Assembly: GCA_003439945.1 (NCBI GenBank)
Contig: QVRM01005258.1
Location: 137,501-201,500, forward strand
Direction of reading: 5' to 3'
Source of the DNA: Dermanyssus gallinae
Taxonomy: Eukaryota > Arthropoda > Arachnida > Mesostigmata > Dermanyssidae
DNA: 64,000 bases
A program made the position numbers and the translations under genes. Shown one piece after another: positions 47,064 to 59,699 of this stretch (the stretch's first letter is position 1; each line of letters opens with the position of its first letter). The notes beneath the pieces are model-generated. The model was not told the DNA's origin and searched no databases. It was given only the letters and a program-made list of their open reading frames with translations.

Positions 47064-47897
47064 GCTGCAGTAGTTGCAGTTGTGGTTTCTATTGTTGTTG
47101 TCGTTGTTCCTGGTGGCGTTGGTTCTCCTATGGTTACGGTCAATGTCTTCGTCGTTGTCGTTGTCGGCACAGACGTTCACTAAAAATGATGGGCGGACGG
47201 CCATGACCGGATCTGCTGGCGGGTTTGAATCGTTGAACCAGACGCCGTGTCTGGGCATCCTTTCCATTGTCGGTGTTGTTGAGCTTTCTGTTGGCTGGGT
47301 GTTGGTCTGGCTCTGTGTTGGCTGACTCGACCCAGTGTGGGGGCACCCCTTATGCAGGGTGGCCACCGGTTCCCGTTGGTTCACCGTTTGACCTATGATG
47401 ACTGACACCTATGCTTCTGATGCTGCCCAGATTTCCTTCCCAGATGTTTCCTGATAAGTACCACCGCCAGATCGACACTAACCACACGTGGCAGCGGTTG
47501 GCATCTCGCTTCTCACTCTTGACCCTTGACGCAAGGTTCGCGGGTCGACTTTAACAATGACGCTATGTGGGCATACATACAGAGTGGAGGCAGGGAGGGA
47601 GACTATAATGTTGTCGCCGTAATAGTCATAGAAGACATATTTGTGTAAAAAGCAGCCATTCTAGTAGCGTGGCAGTTCCAGCAGGTTGATTATAGCAAAT
47701 GATTCGCTCCGCTCGTGACACGTATCCATGCGGTTTCTGCCTAAGCAAGCGACCACACACCCACCCACCTGTCTGTCTACGACGAGTAGCCAATCCGCAC
47801 TGACTGTGGTTGTCCTGGAGATGCGGTGGCAGTTGCAATGGCTGCTGCTAGGGTGGTCCCCGTTGTTGTTGTTCTTATAGTTGTAAGTAATACTGGC

Positions 47898-47939
<42 letters not shown>

Positions 47940-48214
47940 TATACGGGTAAGAGTATGGAAGAGGAAGAGCAACTAGGCAAGACAAACACCGTTGGTTGAT
48001 ATTTGCGGTCCCACCGCAGATAGCCACAGCTCAGCTGGCTAGGTACTATGGCTTACCACAGGATATAGCAATGACTTACTCAATTAACCTCAATCAAGAT
48101 GAATCAGTACGGCCGGACGATTACGTACGGCTGGCTACCATTGCTCGCCGCCGCTCGCGTCGTTCTGTGCAGTTGTGTCGTCCGTCATCTGTCGCATCTG
48201 CGTCTACAATGATT
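47064..48214. other. Non-coding stretch
   Basis: GTT-rich DNA at 47075-47165 and (TA)n at 47901-47937. ORFs on both strands are repeat-derived. No gene is recognised. Confidence 0.45.
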
Positions 48215-48349
48215 CGTTCTCTGTTGTTGTTGTTGTTGTTGTTGTCGCTGTTGTTTTTATTGCTGTTGCAGCTGTTTTTGTTGTTGTTGTTGATGTTGTT
48301 GTTGCTGTTGTTGTTGTTGTTGTTGTTGTTTTTGTTGTTTTTGTTGTTT

Positions 48350-48448
<99 letters not shown>

Positions 48449-48540
48449 ACGTTGTTGTGTTGTTGTTGTGCGTTGTTGTGTTGTTGTTGCTGCCGTTTTT
48501 GTTGTTGTTGCTATTGTTGTTCTTTGCTGTTATCGTCGTC
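48215..48540. repeat. Long (GTT)n array
   Basis: About 325 bp of GTT units with occasional GAT, GCT and TTT variants. Predicted poly-Leu, poly-Val and poly-Cys ORFs across it are artefacts. Confidence 0.95.
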
Positions 48541-48949
48541 GTAGTGAATTGCTTTATGGTTGTTGTTTTTGATCTCCGTGTTTATTGTCGTGGGTTCTGC
48601 ATTAGTTGGTAGTTTTGCTGCGCTGCTGCTACTGTTGTTGCTGTTGTTGTCTCTAATCGTGTTGCGACTTATGGTGCTGTCCTTGTCGGCTGAGTCGCTG
48701 CTATTTGTGTAAGAACTTTTAGAAAGACGGCTGCAAATGGATTGTCGCTGTCGTAGTATTCTCCGCTGGGTAGTTGTTGCTAGCCCTTAGGTAGCACCGA
48801 GGTATGTTATCTTCATCAAATCTTGTAAAGTAAACAGTTAAACAATTTTTTTTTCATCATGGACGGCTGGCCAAGGTAAATAGCTTTTCTCAGTATATGG
48901 AATTCGTATATGTACATACGTGGTAAAGATGTGGACTATATGATCTCTC

Positions 48950-48952
<3 letters not shown>

Positions 48953-49042
<90 letters not shown>

Positions 49043-49050
49043 TATACATA
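48953..49050. repeat. (TA)n microsatellite
   Basis: About 95 bp of TA units with one gta interruption. Confidence 0.95.
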
Positions 49051-49230
49051 CTTTTAAATAATTAAGCTTCTTTATGTTTCAAGATCACATTATCATAATA
49101 TACACAACAATTTGCTCAATCTATAATGTTAATATTGCCATATATATCCTGGCTCAGCATTTTATCAGCTCCGGCATCACCCAAATAGAAAAAGGTGTGA
49201 CTACTTTACATACTCTGAACATCGCACAAA

Positions 49231-49233
<3 letters not shown>

Positions 49234-49296
<63 letters not shown>

Positions 49297-49323
49297 TTAT
49301 AAATATATATATATATATATATT
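49234..49323. repeat. (TA)n microsatellite
   Basis: About 90 bp of TA units with a ttatatttataaa interruption. Confidence 0.95.
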
Positions 49324-50530
49324 TATTAAGATTGTTGTTGTTTTTCCGCCCAGTCGTTTACGACCGATTTGCCGACTGGCCGGTCGATTTACGGTGATAC
49401 GCGTGAGTGATGGACGTGACCAATCATGCACATGCATGCGACTAGCTCTTCAAGCGTGCGCGCTGTACCAGATGAACTAAACAAAACATGGGCGAAAAAC
49501 TCTTAATAGGGCCTTTTTGTTTGTACTGATCATGTATATATATATATATATATATACATAAATACACACACCTTATTTAGGGAAATGTTTAGTCTGTTAA
49601 CATCAATGGAGCTGGCGGGTGAGATGAGAACGTGTGGTTCAGAGTTCGTCTTGTTGCTACAAACTTTAGAAGAATATTCGTCTTACGACGCGTAGTTGTA
49701 TGGATGACGTTGAACAACTTTTGTATCAGTTCAGTATGATTTTTCTCAATACTAACGAGAATATCACGATCAAAGTTTTCCTCAATCTCTCAAATTTGCT
49801 GAGAAACTAGACGTCATCACTAGACGCATTCCAAACTCGTGCGCAATTCCACGTCGGTATTTACTGCATATCTTGTCCAGGAGTCGCTGATCTCTTTTCA
49901 GACATCGGTTCCAGAGTCGAACTGCATATGCTATTATGGGTAGCACATACATCTCAAATAGTTTTCAGTATATATGTGCATACCTATTTATGAGTATACG
50001 TGTGATTTAATTGGCTCTCTGTGTGAAAAAAACGCTCTTAACACAACGTCTGTTACGTGTTATGTGTACTTAATATTAACAGACATCACTTGGGGCAAGA
50101 GGATTGCCACCGATGGAGTAACTGTATGTGCATTTCCGTAGCCAAAGTGAGGTGCAACGCTCTTTGCTACCGACAGGTTTAGGTCGAGGCAGATGAAGCG
50201 AGACAGACCACTTGTAAAACTCGTTTACCGTATCCTACAGCTTTATTTAGTCTTTGGATAAGAGCATGCCAACTTGCTTCAGATGAAAATTAAAACTCCA
50301 CCGCCCTGCGAGTCACGACGCTTTTTAAAGTCTTGAAATAATCTCCCACCGCTGATTTCTGCTGAACAACCCAATGACTCAGTAAGCCATATCTTAGTTA
50401 TCATTGCTGCATCAAATTTCAGATTAATATAGCTATGTGAAGTTTCATAGAGAGCCGGACTTTACAATGGGTTGAGCATTGAGGTAAATACATCTCAACT
50501 TGTTCCGCGTAGTATATTTATCGCAACAGC

Positions 50531-50533
<3 letters not shown>

Positions 50534-50585
<52 letters not shown>
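50534..50585. repeat. (TA)n microsatellite
   Basis: About 26 TA units. Confidence 0.95.
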
Positions 50586-50589
<4 letters not shown>

Positions 50590-51497
50590 CATACGTGCAT
50601 ATTTATATATGCATATACCAACACATGTACTATATACATATATAACAAAGGAAAGCGGAAGTAGTTCCGACATAACATGCGTACATACTAATATATACAA
50701 ATACATACTTGATAAAAAAGGACAAAAATCCTGTAAGGAGTAATTCCTCCATGAGTTTTTTTTAGGTCAGGCGGCCCCAAGCCGACTTAGCAGTTCCTGA
50801 TCTGTTGAACAAAGATGAAGATGGAAACGATTGCTTAGAAGCAAGAACGAGATGGTGAGCAGATCTCGATCAGACGGTCAGCCGGTCTTGGCTTCAGCCG
50901 AGCGTCTCCACCGGACCAAGCTCGGACCAAGTTGACTCAACAACCCCGACGCCTTTTTGGGCCTGCTCGACTGCTACAGATCTTTCTTCGAGCAATCGAG
51001 TGGAAAGCGTACTACAACGAATGGACATCGAGAGACGATTAGCCGACCCTTGTCGGCGACACAAGCGCAGCCGGGCCCTATCCACGAGTGTTGTTGCTGC
51101 TGTTATTGCTGTTGTTACACTTGCGGTAATGGTTATTGTGGCTGTTATTGCCATTTTTGTTTTTGTTGTTGTTGTAGTTGTAGTTGCTGTTTCTTGAGCT
51201 GTTTTGGCACATCACATACTAACGCGCCTACACATCAACACCTACGGCATACCCACACGCACTGTGACACTGAAACGCCTAACACGCGCCACCATTAGCT
51301 TCTTGCTGCCCACCCACGTTCTGCCTGTAGTCATTGCTAAGAGCAGTAGCAACGGAATCAGGAATCGTATCGGTAGTAGGAAACATTGTTAATAGCAAGC
51401 TAATTCTTGCTTCTAAGCCATGCGCTGCCAACTGGCCTGACGCAGATGACGACGATGACGACAACAACAACAATAATATGAGAACGAGCGATAAATT

Positions 51498-51526
51498 GTC
51501 CTGATTTGCAGAACGCAAATCAGGAC
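51498..51526. other. Perfect 12-bp inverted repeat with 5-nt loop
   Basis: Arm gtcctgatttgc and its exact complement flank agaac. There is no gene or T-run next to it. Its role is unknown. Confidence 0.65.
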
Positions 51527-53178
51527 ACGATTGTCCCGCCGCGATCCGCAGTAGAGGCGTAGAGCCTGCCATTTTGACGAGGAAGACGACGACGACGACG
51601 ACAACGAGAAACAAGCAAATTAAATATGTGGTTTGATTCTGGTTTCGGCTCGATTTCGACAAACGCCACTTGAGCGACGCGTCTTCCTCCCCGCGACTTG
51701 GACGAGGTTGGTTGTTCTACGACAACTGGTACAGCTTCAGCTTAATAATATTTGAAGTGGCCGCAATCCCATTGAGCACGCGCATAGCATTGTTGTCACC
51801 ATCGATTGCAGGAGACAGATCACAGGTACCCTTTAGGCAGACTGGCTGACAGGCGAACAGACAAGTCGAAGCCTCAAAGTCGAAGCCTCCAATTTGGGTC
51901 TTCGAATGAGCTGCGCTTGTTTCCTTCCTCTTTCAGCTGTGGCTCTTTGAGACTGTACACACAGGTGCATGGATATGAACGTCCATATGTACGAGTATGT
52001 ATGTATGCGTGTGTGGATGTTTCTATTTGTATGTTTCTCTGAAAGGAGAGAGGGCGGGAGGTAGGGATGTAATCGCTTCAGAATCGGCGCTTCTTCACGA
52101 GCCACTTGATTGCTGAGTTAGGCCTGAATGCCTCCGCTTCCGGCTTCGCGAAGCAATCAGATCGGCACTCAACTATGCTATCAAGCAAGTGAACGTGTTC
52201 TTTTTGACGCATTCCTACAATATGCGGCGTAGACCTGCGGCCATGCCGTATTCGCATGCACTCGATGGCACAGAAGCATGTTAAATGTATCGTATTATTG
52301 TGCGAGACATCCCACATGATTTCATGCCGTTCAGCAACGAACTACATAATTATAAATAAACAAACCGAATTAATTAACTCATTTAACTATATACGATCGT
52401 TAATCACTCGATTTGCTGCAGTTTCATATTGTATCATTGGCTTCATGTTTGATTATTTTGCCACTACGTTTTTGAACGAAAAATTATTTGTACACGCTTG
52501 GAGCAAAGTCCAATTGTAATCGCCACAGTTTCAGAATACTTCAATGAGTCTGTATGCAGACAAAACGATTAGGCTACAAAGTTTTGATATTACGTTACGT
52601 CGAATGCTTTATGTTGCCTTTGAGTAGCTGATATTTTGTAGCGTTCATCCTCCGGTGTACGGGCGTAGCTGTGTACCCGCAGCTGTGCACACAGCGCCGT
52701 CAGCGATCGTACCCCAGTCTCTGCATAATCTTGGCAACATTTTCCTGTTTTGTTTTCCCTGTTTACGTTCTCTCTACCGGACAGCGGTCGACGAATGTCC
52801 TCTGTCCGGCAGCTAGCCGACGACTTAATCCACCGTTCGTCTTGCCTGGCCAGCATATAGGTCTGTGTTGCATCTCGAAACGTTGCTGTTTATAATTTCC
52901 GGTATAGATTTGCTCTACTTCAAACATAGGTGTGGATTTCCGGATCGATGTGCAGGTTTCCTGCAAGATCTATTGCCGCTGCACCGCCATATGCGTTACC
53001 GCTCTTGCTGACGGCTCAGTTTGAAAAGATATGATCCGGAATCTTCTGATACGTTGTAAACAAGAATAGGCTCTCTCATAGCGAACGTATGACATGTTAC
53101 TAGTCAAGCAGTGAATCCAGTTGCCCCGTGTCGTTTGTATCTCATCTCCCACCTTTTTTTTTCTTACAATGGTAAAGC

Positions 53179-53184
<6 letters not shown>

Positions 53185-53226
<42 letters not shown>
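53185..53226. repeat. (TA)n microsatellite
   Basis: About 20 TA units. Confidence 0.95.
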
Positions 53227-53228
<2 letters not shown>

Positions 53229-54297
53229 TTTTTATTATCAGTTTACCGTTTGTAATTATATATTAAGCTGCCTGTGTGAGCCGCAGAGTTTTTTGTTGAC
53301 TCTACTGAGCCCTTCTAGCCTATCCAGATGTCTGACACATCTGTTGGCTGTCGCATTGTGCTCGGGACGTCTTCCAACTGTGTAACGAGAGCCTTCCAGC
53401 GCGGGAAGTTCAAATAGAACAGACCATGTTAAAAAATGGAGTCGATCCACATAAGAGGTAGCCTGCATTGTGTCGTTCTCTGTTATTCTTTCTGGTAGGT
53501 TTGGCTTCGAAGTTGGCCAGCCCAATGTGACGGGTAGCCTTTTGTTACCTTCGACATAGAGGTCTTAAAGAGCCCACCTATCTACAATAAATAGATAGAC
53601 CTGTTAATCAATCACGAAGATCATGAACCCGCGTTTCCAGAGATGCTCCACTATTCGACTCTAAGGTTGTTCGTTATTGGCTTTAAAAGTTGCATCGCCA
53701 TTTCACTAACATATGTGTGCTAAGCAGGGTGAGTTATGTATGCACGGCTATTTGCCAAGAGCCTTTGGTCATACCATGACGATACGCCGCATATAACAAT
53801 CAGGCGATAACACGTTCGCTTCATAGGAACTAGCTCAACTTACACTGTCCGTACTCTCTATCGAAAATAAAAAAATGTTCATGTGATTTGATGATGCGTT
53901 ACGGTGTTCGCCATCCCTTTGCCTGTTCAAATTTCATCTTCAATTCATCTTCGAGCAAAAGGCACGCTGCTTCTGAAATACATATGGTTAAGATTGGCCA
54001 AGAGTATTAAATGTAAAACTGAGCTATAAATATCTAAATAAGTACGCCCTCACAGTCAGAGACAACTACGTGTCCTAAGTATGCATTTACCGAAGACTCT
54101 ATGAACTGTTGTTCTTTTGCCTTCGAGACTTTAGAACGCCCAGGAAAGTACACGAGGGATATACGATCTTTAAAATAATTGCGATCATACGTTCAGATCT
54201 CACAACTGTAACATTGTTTAACATACCAGGGTTTTATGTGTAGGATATGTAAACATCTCAGATTAGTTGCCGGTAACCCACTATACATTATACCCAC

Positions 54298-54334
<37 letters not shown>

Positions 54335-54883
54335 TTCTGCGATTGCTGGTTTAAATGAGTAAATAATCTCCTGAATGCACAAAATGTCCTCGCAAACACA
54401 AAGAGTTTCAGGTAAACACAAAGCTCACACGGAATGTGCAAACACCATGTTTACCTAAAGAATGCAATAATAATTTTGTACGCCGTTCCTGACTCGAAAA
54501 GTTGTATTTTCCAATGTATACTCAAGGAAATTGCCCTCTGTGCAAACGCTATAAACGCACCTGAATGTACGTATTTTGCCGTTTTGGTTATAACTTGTCA
54601 TCCTTTCCCGCCAAGGGCGAGCCACGGTTAGCGGATGTAATATATATATATATATACACATAAATGCTCGTCTCTAGAGAAAAGCAACAGGTTACTATTA
54701 AATGCACAAAATACCTATGCTCGGTAACATTTCCCAGAATGCGGGCGTTTATATATACATTTAAGCATAGGTATATTGTTCTTTTTATAGAAACTTACTG
54801 CCTAACTCCTCTGAGGGTGATTCAAGTTTACATATATATATATACAAATATATACAAACAAAAACAAATATATATATATATAT

Positions 54884-55094
54884 ATATATGTGGTAGAACT
54901 TTCTTTCTGGGCTGACTCTCAGCCACGATTTAACGTCCATAACTGCTTTTCGCATTGCTTCATAGACGGACGCCCATAAATACAAATGTGCAACGGTGGG
55001 GCTCGTACCCGCACACCTGCTATGTGTCTCCTCCGGTTGTGAGGCGCAGACGCATGCCACCACGCCACCGGGCTCGATATATGTGGTAGAACTT
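54884..55094 (-). mobile_element. tRNA-derived SINE with 18-bp target-site duplication
   Basis: The sequence atatatgtggtagaactt occurs at 54884-54901 and again at 55077-55094 and brackets a 175-bp insert (54902-55076). On the minus strand the insert starts with a tRNA-like head: A-box-like tggcgtggtgg, an anticodon-loop-like ctcacaa (CAC, as in tRNA-Val) and B-box-like gggtacgagcccc. A unique body of about 90 bp follows and ends ...gcccagaaag at the duplication. Perfect duplication plus a polymerase III promoter head marks a retroposed SINE. The left duplication overlaps the end of a (TA)n tract. Confidence 0.8.
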
Positions 55095-55460
55095 CGTTGT
55101 CTATTTTTTCCATGGAATGAAGAAACAGAAATGTCTCGTTTAGTAGTGAGAGTGAAATTATTATTGTTACTTCGTTGAGGAACATCCAACGCTGGCTAGG
55201 GAAAGGGAAATGGTCGCGTTGAGAATTTTTTTTTAATCGAGATCCCGTGATGTCCTGTATTTGACCTTTCATGTTCAATAAATTAACATTTTACAATAAC
55301 GCTCATAAAATAAACTAATTCGGGAGGATACGCAAGAAAATCCCCATTTCATGGGGATTATTTTGGTATTGTCAATGTTGTAGGAGTCGCAATATGATTA
55401 CCGTAAGCCGTTTTTTTATTTATTGAAAATGTATTTGTTTGAGCAAGTTCCCTAGAAGGA

Positions 55461-55501
<41 letters not shown>

Positions 55502-56800
55502 TATATATACATATATATGAAGAAAAATTGCCATGGACTAGGCTGAATATACTTGCGTTTTCTTTTGTAAAAGGTTGAAGGACTCCAACCTCTTATTAAA
55601 CCTTGTAAAGAAAAATCGATCAATATGACATCATGTTTTTAACAGAAACGTTTGTAACGTATATATATATATATATATATATATATCGCGCATTTCTTTG
55701 CATGCCGCAGACGGCAAAACAACGCTTCGTGTACCAGCTAGTGGGTTGCGGATCGGCAGCGGAAACAATCAGAGTCAGGCTGAGGTCACCTATGACCATT
55801 TTTGTTGGAGTGGCAGGGAAAAGTGACCGAGGCCTTGGCAGAGTTAGCGCAGTTGGATGTGTATATTGCGAGGGAGCCTTCGCATAGGCTGGCATGTAGT
55901 AGTCGACACGTGTACACAAGGTACATTGTGCATGGCCATGCATCACTTCAGCACCGGCGGTCGCACGCCGATATATATATATATATATATTTTTTAATTA
56001 AACCTTAAAAGTACTTAATATCTCTCTCATGAAGTATTTCACGGAAGAGCAATTAAATGCGTGTCCTTGAACAACAATCTTCCAGGAATGTCTTGCTCAG
56101 AAATGTGCGGGTGTGGTGCGTAACAGGTACGTAAACAAATATGTAAATTTAAATAATGTGAAATTTATAAATTTGTGCAAATGTTAATGCAATTCAAATA
56201 AATGTGTGAAAAGGCGTCAATATTTCTTGGGCAAATTATTGCAACTCAAAAATGTATCTAAAAGTCCAATACAATGAAGTACTTCTTTTGCCTATCGTTG
56301 TTACGAGAACTTAGGCTTTGTAAAAAGGCAGTTCCGTCATTTCGATTCAAGGTTTCGATTTTTGCAAGCGTATTCAACCTAAATGTTTGTCGTCTCCTAG
56401 CCGAGGCTGAATTATTTTGTGACCAATCACATTTATCATCAGAACACGCCGATAGATTTCTCAATTGAATTACTCGTTCATTTTCAATCGCACATTTTGT
56501 GAAGTGATGCCTAGCCAGTCACATCGGTCCAAAAATTAGTCGTTCAACTGTCACACCTAGGCAAAATATTTTCGGCTTCATATGCATTAAAAAGCTCTTT
56601 TTTACGACACCTACAGCCCTCTCAAGTCTAGTCAAACTGGGTTTGGACACGTTCTTTATACATCGTCTAAGTAGTGTTAGTATAAGCGTTGTTTTCTCTC
56701 TCTTACGTGATATCGGGGTGCAAAACAAGTAAGGAAAAAGAGAGTGAGTCATTTCAACCCACAATTTTATAGAAAAAAAAAATATATATATATATGAGAT
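55095..56800. other. Non-coding stretch with (TA)n tracts
   Basis: It contains (TA)n at 55461-55498, 55660-55686, 55971-55991 and 56783-56797. Short ORFs at 56258-56468 have ordinary composition but no recognisable domain. Confidence 0.45.
55461..55498. repeat. (TA)n microsatellite
   Basis: About 18 TA units. Confidence 0.9.
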
Positions 56801-56808
56801 CCACTTAC

Positions 56809-56959
56809 CAACAAATAGAGAGTGGCGATTGAAGTCCTGCAGCGGTTCCATTCCTAGCAGCTTCAGTGTAGCAGCGAGACATGTCCTGATTGAAGTTTAG
56901 CACTCTCACCTCATCGGTGTCGTTAGGGTCCGTCAAAGCAGAGTCGATGTCCTCAATAA
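56809..56959 (-). CDS. Candidate internal exon, unknown gene
   Basis: On the minus strand an open 151-nt block is bounded by an acceptor-like ...cctgaccag and a strong donor tg/gtaagtgg. The open frame reads IEDIDSALTDPNDTDEVRVL, then NFNQDMSRCYTEAARNGTAAG, with acidic, host-like composition. A weak likeness of FNQD to beta-propeller proteins such as WIPI/WDR45 was noted but does not extend, so no function is assigned. Other exons were not found. It may be a chance combination of an open frame and splice-like sites. Confidence 0.25.
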
Positions 56960-57279
56960 CTGGTCAGGTAACAATACGTGCAATGTCAACAAAATGCAAA
57001 GACTTAGATCATATTATTTAATCTGAAAAACGTTAAGCGTTATTATTCTTGAAAATAAAGTCTAAGACAATATGTACGTTTTTATTTGCATTACTGTAAG
57101 TAGGTACTGAATATTATATCCTATTAAGAGGGGAAAAAATATATTTTACCTAGTGTGGACGCAGGTTGCGTTTCTCAGCACGGTATGAATGTCATCGAAG
57201 TTATAATAATTATTATTACAACATTAGTTACAATGTCATGCCTGTCATAAAAACATTTTATAAAGGCCAAGGCATCTTA
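56960..57279. other. AT-rich stretch, nothing recognised
   Basis: No ORF, repeat or RNA-like structure could be supported. Confidence 0.4.
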
Positions 57280-58600
57280 TCGTCCAGCAAGGCAGATCTA
57301 CACTGGGGACTTTGAAGAAGGTTCTGCAAGGAGCGGGTGTGGAGACCATGAAGACCCTCAAAACGAGAGGATTCGTGCTCCTGATCCTCCTGATGTCAAA
57401 AATGCCTTTAATGTAATGAAAAAGAAAGTAGTTATGGGGACGATGTGGCGAAAGGCATTTTTTTCCTACATCCGTCGAATGATCTCATCCTACCTAGATG
57501 ACAGAGGTCTGGGTGCAGGGGGCAGGAGTGGGAGGTTGGGTTGGAGACGTTGGCGTATGCCGCCTATCTTGGACTTATGGTTAAGGCCAGGACCGAAACA
57601 GCGCTGGAGGGCATCGCCAATGAAACCCTGTCAATGTCCGAGTGGATGGAATTCTATCACTTACGTGGCCAAAGAAGACCATAGGGCCTCCCTCAACTTC
57701 CAACAACACCGACCCTAGGCGCGAATCATGCCTAGGGGCGGTGGGGTGGCTGAGGAGAAAAAGGTTCCTGGCTTCAGTGGCCGAATCAACAGCGCAATAC
57801 GAAGCCCCAGTTTGGGGGGACATGGCACTGCGGACGGCAAAAAATAGGGGTGCACTAAGGTCGACCTAACGAACGCTGGAAGTCAGGCTAAGCCGGGCGT
57901 ATCGGAAAATCTCGACTGAAACTCACCTGTGTCTAGCCAAGATGCTGCCATGAAACCTCCTAGGGGATGAAAGAAGTAAAATGTTTCTAGATGAAGACCT
58001 AGATCTTACCAGGTTCAGGAGTGCCACAATATCGGCCTGGCACGAGAAATGGGCGCAGGTAAGACCCGGTGTGACCACAGGGAGATGGACCAGAAATCTG
58101 ATACCGGACCTCAGGGTGTGGTACGACCGCCGACACGGGGAGCTTTTCTACTGGACGAGTCAGGCTCTGACCGTACACGGCCAGTTCCTAAGTTACATGT
58201 CAAGGATTAAAAAGGCCAGCAGGAATACCTGCGTATGACTCTGAAGAGACAGATAACGTGGAGCATACCGTTCTGTGGTGTGATGCTCTTAGGGAAGCGA
58301 GGTATGCAGGACCAGCCGCTTTGAGCGGCTGGCCCATTGGGAAGATGGTCTTCCGTATGATGACTTAGGCGGATCCATGGAGGGAGGCGACGACCTTGTT
58401 TGGCGCGGTTTTAGCACTCAACACAACCAAGGAAACGGCCAGGCGGGAGAGGCTTGAGCGGGTCTCTCGAAGGAGTGGTCGAGACGAGAAGCCGAGAAAG
58501 AGGGAAGGGGATAGGGGAACAGCCAGGCTATCATGGTCTCGACGAACCCTCACAGGACGGTTTACAAAATGGCAGACTACTTCTATCCAACCGCAAGTAA
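57280..58600 (+). pseudogene. R1-clade ORF2 relic
   Basis: Pieces in clade order are: GRSTLGTLKKVLQ (57283 region), motif A DVKNAFN (57392 on, after a frameshift), then FFSYIRRMISSYLDDRGL. Next is TLAYAAYLGLMVKART (57555 region), where catalytic YADD is now YAAY. From about 57900 come KISTETHLCLAKMLP and, in a later open frame (57981-58238), GRWTRNLIPDLRVWYDRR and YWTSQALTVHGQFLSYMSR. A VEHTVLWC-like remnant of the CCHC motif follows near 58255-58285. Fingers, motif B and endonuclease are absent. It is dead and has diverged from the copies at 237-3350 and 41080-42105. Confidence 0.7.
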
Positions 58601-58619
58601 ACATGCGGGATGATAGACA

Positions 58620-59017
58620 GGGATAGAGCTAAGAAAATGAGAACGGCAGAGACGCCTCTCCCACTGCTTCAAAGTAATGCCAAAGTAACACCGAGTCTGG
58701 GAGGGGGCAGGGGGGGAAGCCAGGTTTAGTGTGTATGCAAATCCTACACTAGTCACGCAGGCTGCTAGTAGCGCATGTGCCTCATGCATTTCCAAAACCT
58801 CCCATAACAAAACACATCTTTATCTCACAAGAGCAAAACAAGTACACCTACATTGACGGTGCGTTTGTGAGTATTGTATTTCTGAGTCATATACGTCCCT
58901 TCTCCCCCAATACGATTAGATCTGACGCACTTTACATTTAAACCAATCCAAGTTAGAGATTGAAAATGATGGCACAGTCAAACCAGCCATAGTTTTGCCG
59001 ATACTTAGCAAAAGTAA
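58620..59017. other. Non-coding stretch
   Basis: A short G-rich run lies near 58698-58717. Nothing else could be supported. Confidence 0.4.
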
Positions 59018-59199
59018 TTAGAAGCGAGTAAATGTCGGTGTGCCGTTAACACGACGACGACGGGGTGAGGTGCACATGCCATGGTTACTGGTCGTTCCCC
59101 ATTTGTGCGGATTGAAACATTTTGTACATGTAGCTGAGTGAGGTGAAAGCGCTAAGGACTTATCTACGAGCGTCGGTCGCTTCGTTCGGCGTGACTCAC

Positions 59200-59254
59200 A
59201 GGCGTGACTGAGGCCAATCACCGCTGAGACGAATAGAATGCGCAGGTTCGCCAT
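59200..59254 (-). CDS. Candidate first coding exon encoding a signal peptide
   Basis: The ATG at 59254 has a favourable context (A at -3, G at +4). It encodes MANLRILFVSAVIGLSHA, an 18-residue sequence with the basic, hydrophobic and small-residue layout of a signal peptide cleaved after SHA. One base later a strong donor, t/gtgagt, begins at 59199, so this could be exon 1 of a secreted-protein gene. Unspliced, the frame stays open to 59018 with four cysteines and a KR pair, which could instead be a short secreted peptide. GC-rich, CAG-bearing DNA lies upstream. No downstream exon was identified. Confidence 0.3.
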
Positions 59255-59699
59255 CGTTTTTCTTCGTCGGTGTTGCGCTGAAGTCGGCACCACGATTCAA
59301 CACGACAGCAGCCGCAGCAGCAGCAGCAGATGCAGGTGCCTGCAATATTACGTTAGACACGCATGTTATTTCATCACTTCTAACTGGTAGTATAATCAAT
59401 AGCACCACCGTAACTAGTATTACTATGCCCTTCTCTTGCCAAACTTCATTTAAATTCGCATACATAGTTTTTGCGATGGGATTGCGTGACACCCGCAGCG
59501 AGCGAAGCGTGGTGTGACATTCTCCATCTGCTGCTGCTGCTGCTGTTGCCGTAGTGAGCTTCAGCCGAACATCACGCCGACGTCGTTTTACTTCCACAAT
59601 CGACTAAATTATCCAACATTTCTACCCAATTCTCGTTTTGGCCTTGCTTCGTCTGCTGTGATAAGCCTTTTTTGCGTTTTGCGCGAGTTGAAACATTAA

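Larger units (their letters stand above)
49324..54880. other. Non-coding stretch with microsatellites
   Basis: It contains (TA)n at 49531-49556, 50534-50585, 53185-53226, 54300-54332 and 54639-54658, a GTT-rich block at 51090-51190 and a perfect hairpin at 51498-51526. ORFs have no recognisable domains. Confidence 0.5.

Noticed and set aside
47996..48612. Two long hydrophobic ORFs that resemble membrane proteins
   Set aside because: They are poly-Leu, poly-Val and poly-Cys readings of the (GTT)n array.
56809..56959. Assignment of the exon-like block to a WIPI/WDR45 beta-propeller
   Set aside because: Only FNQD and a few neighbours resemble the family, and the following residues do not match.
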